Shown here: piece after piece, positions 6,758 through 9,074 of the stretch
Position numbering within the stretch: position 1 is the first letter of the stretch
How the letters are laid out: the number at the start of each line of letters is the position of its first letter
Assembly: GCA_015232485.1 (NCBI GenBank)
Contig: JADFZP010000104.1
Location: 1 to 9,074, forward strand
DNA: 9,074 nucleotides
Direction of reading: 5' to 3'
DNA from: Alphaproteobacteria bacterium
GTDB taxonomy: Bacteria; Pseudomonadota; Alphaproteobacteria; Rhodospirillales; Magnetospirillaceae
Notes under the pieces: generated by a model
What the model saw: only the letters and a program-made list of their open reading frames with translations
What the model was told of the DNA's origin: nothing
Databases searched by the model: none
Position numbers and translations under genes: made by a program

Positions 6758-6790
6758 GTGATATATTTCGCACCGATAAAATATATCATG
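6758..6790. promoter_or_regulatory. AT-rich inverted repeat TGATATATTT-N10-AAATATATCA, operator and/or divergent promoter
   Basis: Arms 6759-6768 and 6779-6788 are perfect 10-bp complements, with arm centres 20 bp apart. It is an AT island in GC-rich DNA and lies 32 bp in front of the metalloprotease start. Each arm reads TGATATATT in its own direction, which also fits an extended -10 element (TGnTATAAT, 8 of 9). The left-facing arm (6788-6780) would start transcription near 6773, giving the metalloprotease a leader of about 47 nt. No -35 box is convincing. Operator and promoter readings are not exclusive. Confidence 0.5.
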
Positions 6791-6816
6791 ATTTTCCCGT
6801 ATCGCGAGTCTTTCCG

Positions 6817-6849
6817 CCGGCGCGCGCGCCGGGCATGGCGGCCATGCCC
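6817..6849. repeat. Two adjacent GC palindromes in the divergent control region
   Basis: CCGGCGCGCGCGCCGG (6817-6832) is a perfect 16-bp palindrome with a CG-alternating core. It runs into GGGCATGGC-G-GCCATGCCC (6831-6849), a 19-bp near-palindrome with 9-bp arms about one base. They lie between the AT inverted repeat and the proximal cytochrome promoter. They could fold into hairpins that separate the two divergent units or bind a protein. The symmetry is seen; the role is unknown. Confidence 0.45.
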
Positions 6850-6876
6850 CCTCTGCTCAAAAGCTAATTTAGATCA

Positions 6877-6886
6877 GTGATATATT
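6877..6886 (+). promoter_or_regulatory. Third copy of GTGATATATT, candidate extended -10 of the cytochrome operon
   Basis: The ten bases are identical to 6758-6767. TATATT (6881-6886) matches the -10 consensus at 5 of 6, with TG one base upstream as in extended -10 promoters; a start near 6893 would leave a 27-nt leader carrying the AAGGGAGGG ribosome site (6907-6915). No good -35 box is found 16-18 bp upstream, so either the extended -10 suffices or an activator is needed. Confidence 0.45.
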
Positions 6887-6919
6887 AGGCGAAGCAGTCA
6901 TTGCCCAAGGGAGGGCATC

Positions 6920-8515
6920 ATGCCGCCAATCCGATTCGCCATGCGAGGGGTCTTCGCGGCCCTGCTGATCGTCGCGCTGGGATGGGGGTCGGCCCACGCC
7001 GCCACCGATCCGGCCGTGAAGACCAGCACCGCCGACCACTCGAAATTCAAGGAGCTGGAAGGCCCCTTCGCCACCGGCCCCGATGTCACCAAGGCCTGCC
7101 TGGCCTGCCACACCGAGGCCGCCAAGCAGATTCACAAAAGCCTGCACTGGACGTGGGATTACACCAATCCCCAGACCGGCCAGCGTCTGGGCAAGAAGAA
7201 CATCGTCAACAACTTCTGCGTCTCGCTGAGCACCAACGAGCCGCGCTGCACATCTTGCCATATCGGCTTCGGCTGGAAGGACGACGGCTTCGACTTCGCC
7301 TCCGAGGCCAATGTCGACTGCCTCGTCTGCCACGACCGCACGGGCGGCTACAAGAAGTTCCCGGTCGACGCCGGCCATCCCAACTATGTCGAGAAGCAGT
7401 TTCCGCCGGGCAAGGTTTGGCCGGCCGTCGATCTGGTCAAGGTGGCCAAGAATGTCGGTCAGACCAGCCGCCAGACCTGCGGCGCCTGCCACTTCTTCGG
7501 TGGCGGCGGCGACGCCGTCAAACATGGCGACATCGATTCGTCGCTGGGCATGCCCGACAAGAAGCTTGACGTCCACATGGCCGCCGATGGCCTGAACTTC
7601 GGCTGCGCCACCTGCCACACCACCACCGCCCACCTGACCGCCGGCTCGCGCTTCGCCACCAAGGCCAAGGACGACCACGGCATCGACGTTCCCGGCCGCG
7701 ACGACGGCAGCCGCGCGACCTGCGAGTCGTGCCACGGCATGGCGCCGCACAAGGACGACAAGTTCGCGGCCAAGCTGAACGACCACACCGACCGGGTGGC
7801 CTGCCCCACTTGCCACGTCCCGCAATTCGCCCGCAAGCAGGCGACCAAGATGGCCTGGGACTGGTCGACGGCCGGCAAGCTGAAGGACGGCAAGCCCTAT
7901 GTGGTCAAGGACGAGTCCGGCCACGTCTCGTATGACAGCATGAAGGGCGACTTCCAATTCGCGGCCAATGTCACGCCGACCTATCGCTGGTTCGACGGCG
8001 GGATCAAGTACACCGTGAAGGGCGAGAAATTCGACGACACCAAGCCGGTCGGCATCAACATGATCTCGGGCTCGGCCGACGACCCCAATTCGCGCATTTG
8101 GCCGTTCAAGGAATTCAAGGGCAAGCAGCCCTACGACACGGTCAACAAGACCCTGCTCATACCGCACGTCTTCGGCAAGGACGCGAACGCCTTCTGGGGC
8201 AACTGGGATTGGGGCAAGGCGCTCGACGCCGGCATGCGCGACGCGGGCTTCGCCTATTCGGGCCAGTTCGGCTTCACTGATAGCGTCTATCTGTGGCCGA
8301 TCACCCACATGGTGGCGCCCAAGGAGGACGCCGTGAAGTGCGGCTCGTGCCATTCCGCCACGGGGCGGCTCGCCAACCTGCCGGGGTTCTACCTGCCCGG
8401 CCGCGACCGCTTCGCCTGGCTTGATCTCGCCGGCTTCGGTCTGGCGGGGCTCACATTGGCGGGCGTGCTCGTCCACCTCGCCCTGCGTATCGTCGCCTCG
8501 CGGCGCGGGAGGTAA
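6920..8515 (+). CDS. Membrane-anchored octaheme c-type cytochrome, tetrathionate reductase (OTR) family
   Basis: Periplasmic multiheme protein of 531 residues. A signal peptide (1-27) has a hydrophobic core FAALLIVALGW and probable cleavage after AHA. Eight CxxCH haem sites lie at 60-64, 110-114, 134-138, 187-191, 229-233, 268-272, 295-299 and 474-478. A hydrophobic segment near 499-525 followed by SRRGR forms a C-terminal anchor with its end in the cytoplasm. The stretch LGKKNIVNNFC (90-100) before CTSCH, and the 174-residue gap before haem 8, fit the OTR-type octaheme family. Shewanella OTR reduces tetrathionate, nitrite and hydroxylamine in vitro and uses a lysine-ligated active-site haem; K145/K146 (GGYKKFP) are candidates here. 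The physiological substrate is uncertain. The ATG at 6920 has AAGGGAGGG four bases before it; M8 is an alternative without such a site. The membrane cytochrome b gene follows after two bases, indicating one operon. Confidence 0.92.
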   Translation: MPPIRFAMRGVFAALLIVALGWGSAHAATDPAVKTSTADHSKFKELEGPFATGPDVTKACLACHTEAAKQIHKSLHWTWDYTNPQTGQRLGKKNIVNNFCVSLSTNEPRCTSCHIGFGWKDDGFDFASEANVDCLVCHDRTGGYKKFPVDAGHPNYVEKQFPPGKVWPAVDLVKVAKNVGQTSRQTCGACHFFGGGGDAVKHGDIDSSLGMPDKKLDVHMAADGLNFGCATCHTTTAHLTAGSRFATKAKDDHGIDVPGRDDGSRATCESCHGMAPHKDDKFAAKLNDHTDRVACPTCHVPQFARKQATKMAWDWSTAGKLKDGKPYVVKDESGHVSYDSMKGDFQFAANVTPTYRWFDGGIKYTVKGEKFDDTKPVGINMISGSADDPNSRIWPFKEFKGKQPYDTVNKTLLIPHVFGKDANAFWGNWDWGKALDAGMRDAGFAYSGQFGFTDSVYLWPITHMVAPKEDAVKCGSCHSATGRLANLPGFYLPGRDRFAWLDLAGFGLAGLTLAGVLVHLALRIVASRRGR

Positions 8516-8517
8516 CC

Positions 8518-9074
8518 ATGGCACATGCCGTCATCTTCACCCGCTTCGAGCGGTTCTGGCACTGGTCGCAGGCGCTTCTCATCATGGGGTTGATGGGCAC
8601 CGGGTTTTCGGTCCATGGAACCTTTCAGATGATGAAATGGGGCCAGGCCGCCGATCTGCACATCACCCTGGCCTGGGCGCTGATGGTCCTGTGGGCCTTC
8701 GCGATCTTCTGGCACCTGACCACCGGCCAGTGGCGCCATTACGTCCCCACCGGCGACAAGCTGATCGCCGTGGCGATGTATTACAGCGTCGGCATCTTCC
8801 AGCCCGGCGTGACGCATCCCTACAAAAAGACCCTCGCCGCCAAGCACAACCCGATGCAGCGGCTGGCCTATCTGCTGTTCAAGGTGGTGATCAGCCCGGC
8901 CATCTGGGTGTCGGGACTGCTTTATCTTTACTACAACGACTGGCCGGCGCTCGGTCTGGGCGGGTTGTCACTGGGCATGGTGGCCTTCGTCCACACCGCG
9001 GCGGCCTTCGCGATGTTGGTGTTCTTCATCGGCCACGTCTACATGGGCTTCACCGGCAAGCCGTGGTGGGACTA
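8518..9074 (+). CDS. b561-type membrane cytochrome b subunit, 3' truncated by the window edge
   Basis: At least 185 codons, open to the window end. GGGAGG (8507-8512) lies 5 bp before the ATG, overlapping the end of the octaheme gene, whose stop is 2 bp upstream. Four hydrophobic segments are visible, about residues 17-36, 49-68, 116-138 and 150-172. Histidines suited to ligate two b haems are H15 (FWHW), H48 or H66, H159 and H173 (GHVYMGF). This is the plan of the prokaryotic cytochrome b561 / formate-dehydrogenase gamma / thiosulfate-reductase cytochrome b group, which passes electrons between the quinone pool and a periplasmic partner. Here the partner should be the octaheme protein encoded next to it. 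The C-terminus is missing, so whether the protein carries extra domains is unknown. Family call is strong; electron direction is inferred. Confidence 0.88.
   Translation, partial: MAHAVIFTRFERFWHWSQALLIMGLMGTGFSVHGTFQMMKWGQAADLHITLAWALMVLWAFAIFWHLTTGQWRHYVPTGDKLIAVAMYYSVGIFQPGVTHPYKKTLAAKHNPMQRLAYLLFKVVISPAIWVSGLLYLYYNDWPALGLGGLSLGMVAFVHTAAAFAMLVFFIGHVYMGFTGKPWWD

Noticed and set aside
4450..6867. Plus-strand frames of 438 and 360 codons opposite the metzincin-like gene
   Set aside because: The minus strand has the zinc motif, Met-turn, strong ribosome site and balanced composition; the plus frames have low-complexity shadow composition and no ribosome sites.
6920..8515. Octaheme nitrite reductase or hydroxylamine oxidoreductase assignment
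   Set aside because: The octaheme nitrite reductase has a CxxCK haem site, absent here. The hydroxylamine oxidoreductase pattern of closely spaced motifs and a haem-crosslinking Tyr region is not evident, whereas the LGKKN...NNFC segment and late eighth haem fit the OTR group.
6869..8524. A 551-codon minus-strand frame opposite the octaheme cytochrome
   Set aside because: The plus strand carries eight haem motifs, a signal peptide and a ribosome site. The minus frame is Val/Gly/Ala-rich antisense.

Overview
The window is GC-rich (about 65% or more by eye), with tightly packed, GC-biased coding. Its gene content (a nadA-nadC-nadB operon, multiheme c-type cytochromes, alphaproteobacterial-style intergenic palindromes) suggests an alphaproteobacterium, probably a respiratory Rhodospirillales member of the Magnetospirillum/Phaeospirillum type. 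The taxon is inferred from general resemblance; no marker gene fixes it.

Left edge to 410: the last 42 codons of a periplasmic amino-acid-binding protein, then a 278-bp non-coding stretch. It holds two different palindromic repeats (one with the shape ATTCCC-N8-GGGAAT) and a 13-bp perfect terminator hairpin that closes the operon arriving from the right.

410-3856, minus strand: the complete de novo NAD pathway from aspartate to nicotinate mononucleotide, in the order nadA (quinolinate synthase), nadC (quinolinate phosphoribosyltransferase), nadB (L-aspartate oxidase). The genes overlap by 11 bp and by 1 bp, so translation is probably coupled. A candidate promoter lies in front of nadA.

3857-4336: a divergent 156-bp region and a 107-codon gene of unknown function, which may be read from a leaderless transcript.

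4350-6726, minus strand: a two-gene unit. A 689-residue protein carries a metzincin-like zinc site (HExxHxxNxxH plus a downstream Met-turn) and no visible signal peptide. It is followed 13 bp later by a 97-residue, probably beta-rich protein. I know no assigned function for either; this is the least understood part of the window.

6727-6919: a divergent control region with three copies of TGATATATT, two of them forming an inverted repeat, and two strong GC palindromes.

6920 to right edge: an octaheme c-type cytochrome of the tetrathionate-reductase (OTR) family, with signal peptide, eight CxxCH motifs and a C-terminal membrane anchor. Five bases later in a plausible operon comes the start of a b561-type integral-membrane cytochrome b, cut by the window edge. 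Together they look like a quinol-linked periplasmic reductase module: the b subunit would exchange electrons with the quinone pool and the octaheme protein with a periplasmic substrate (a sulfur or nitrogen compound, not determinable here).
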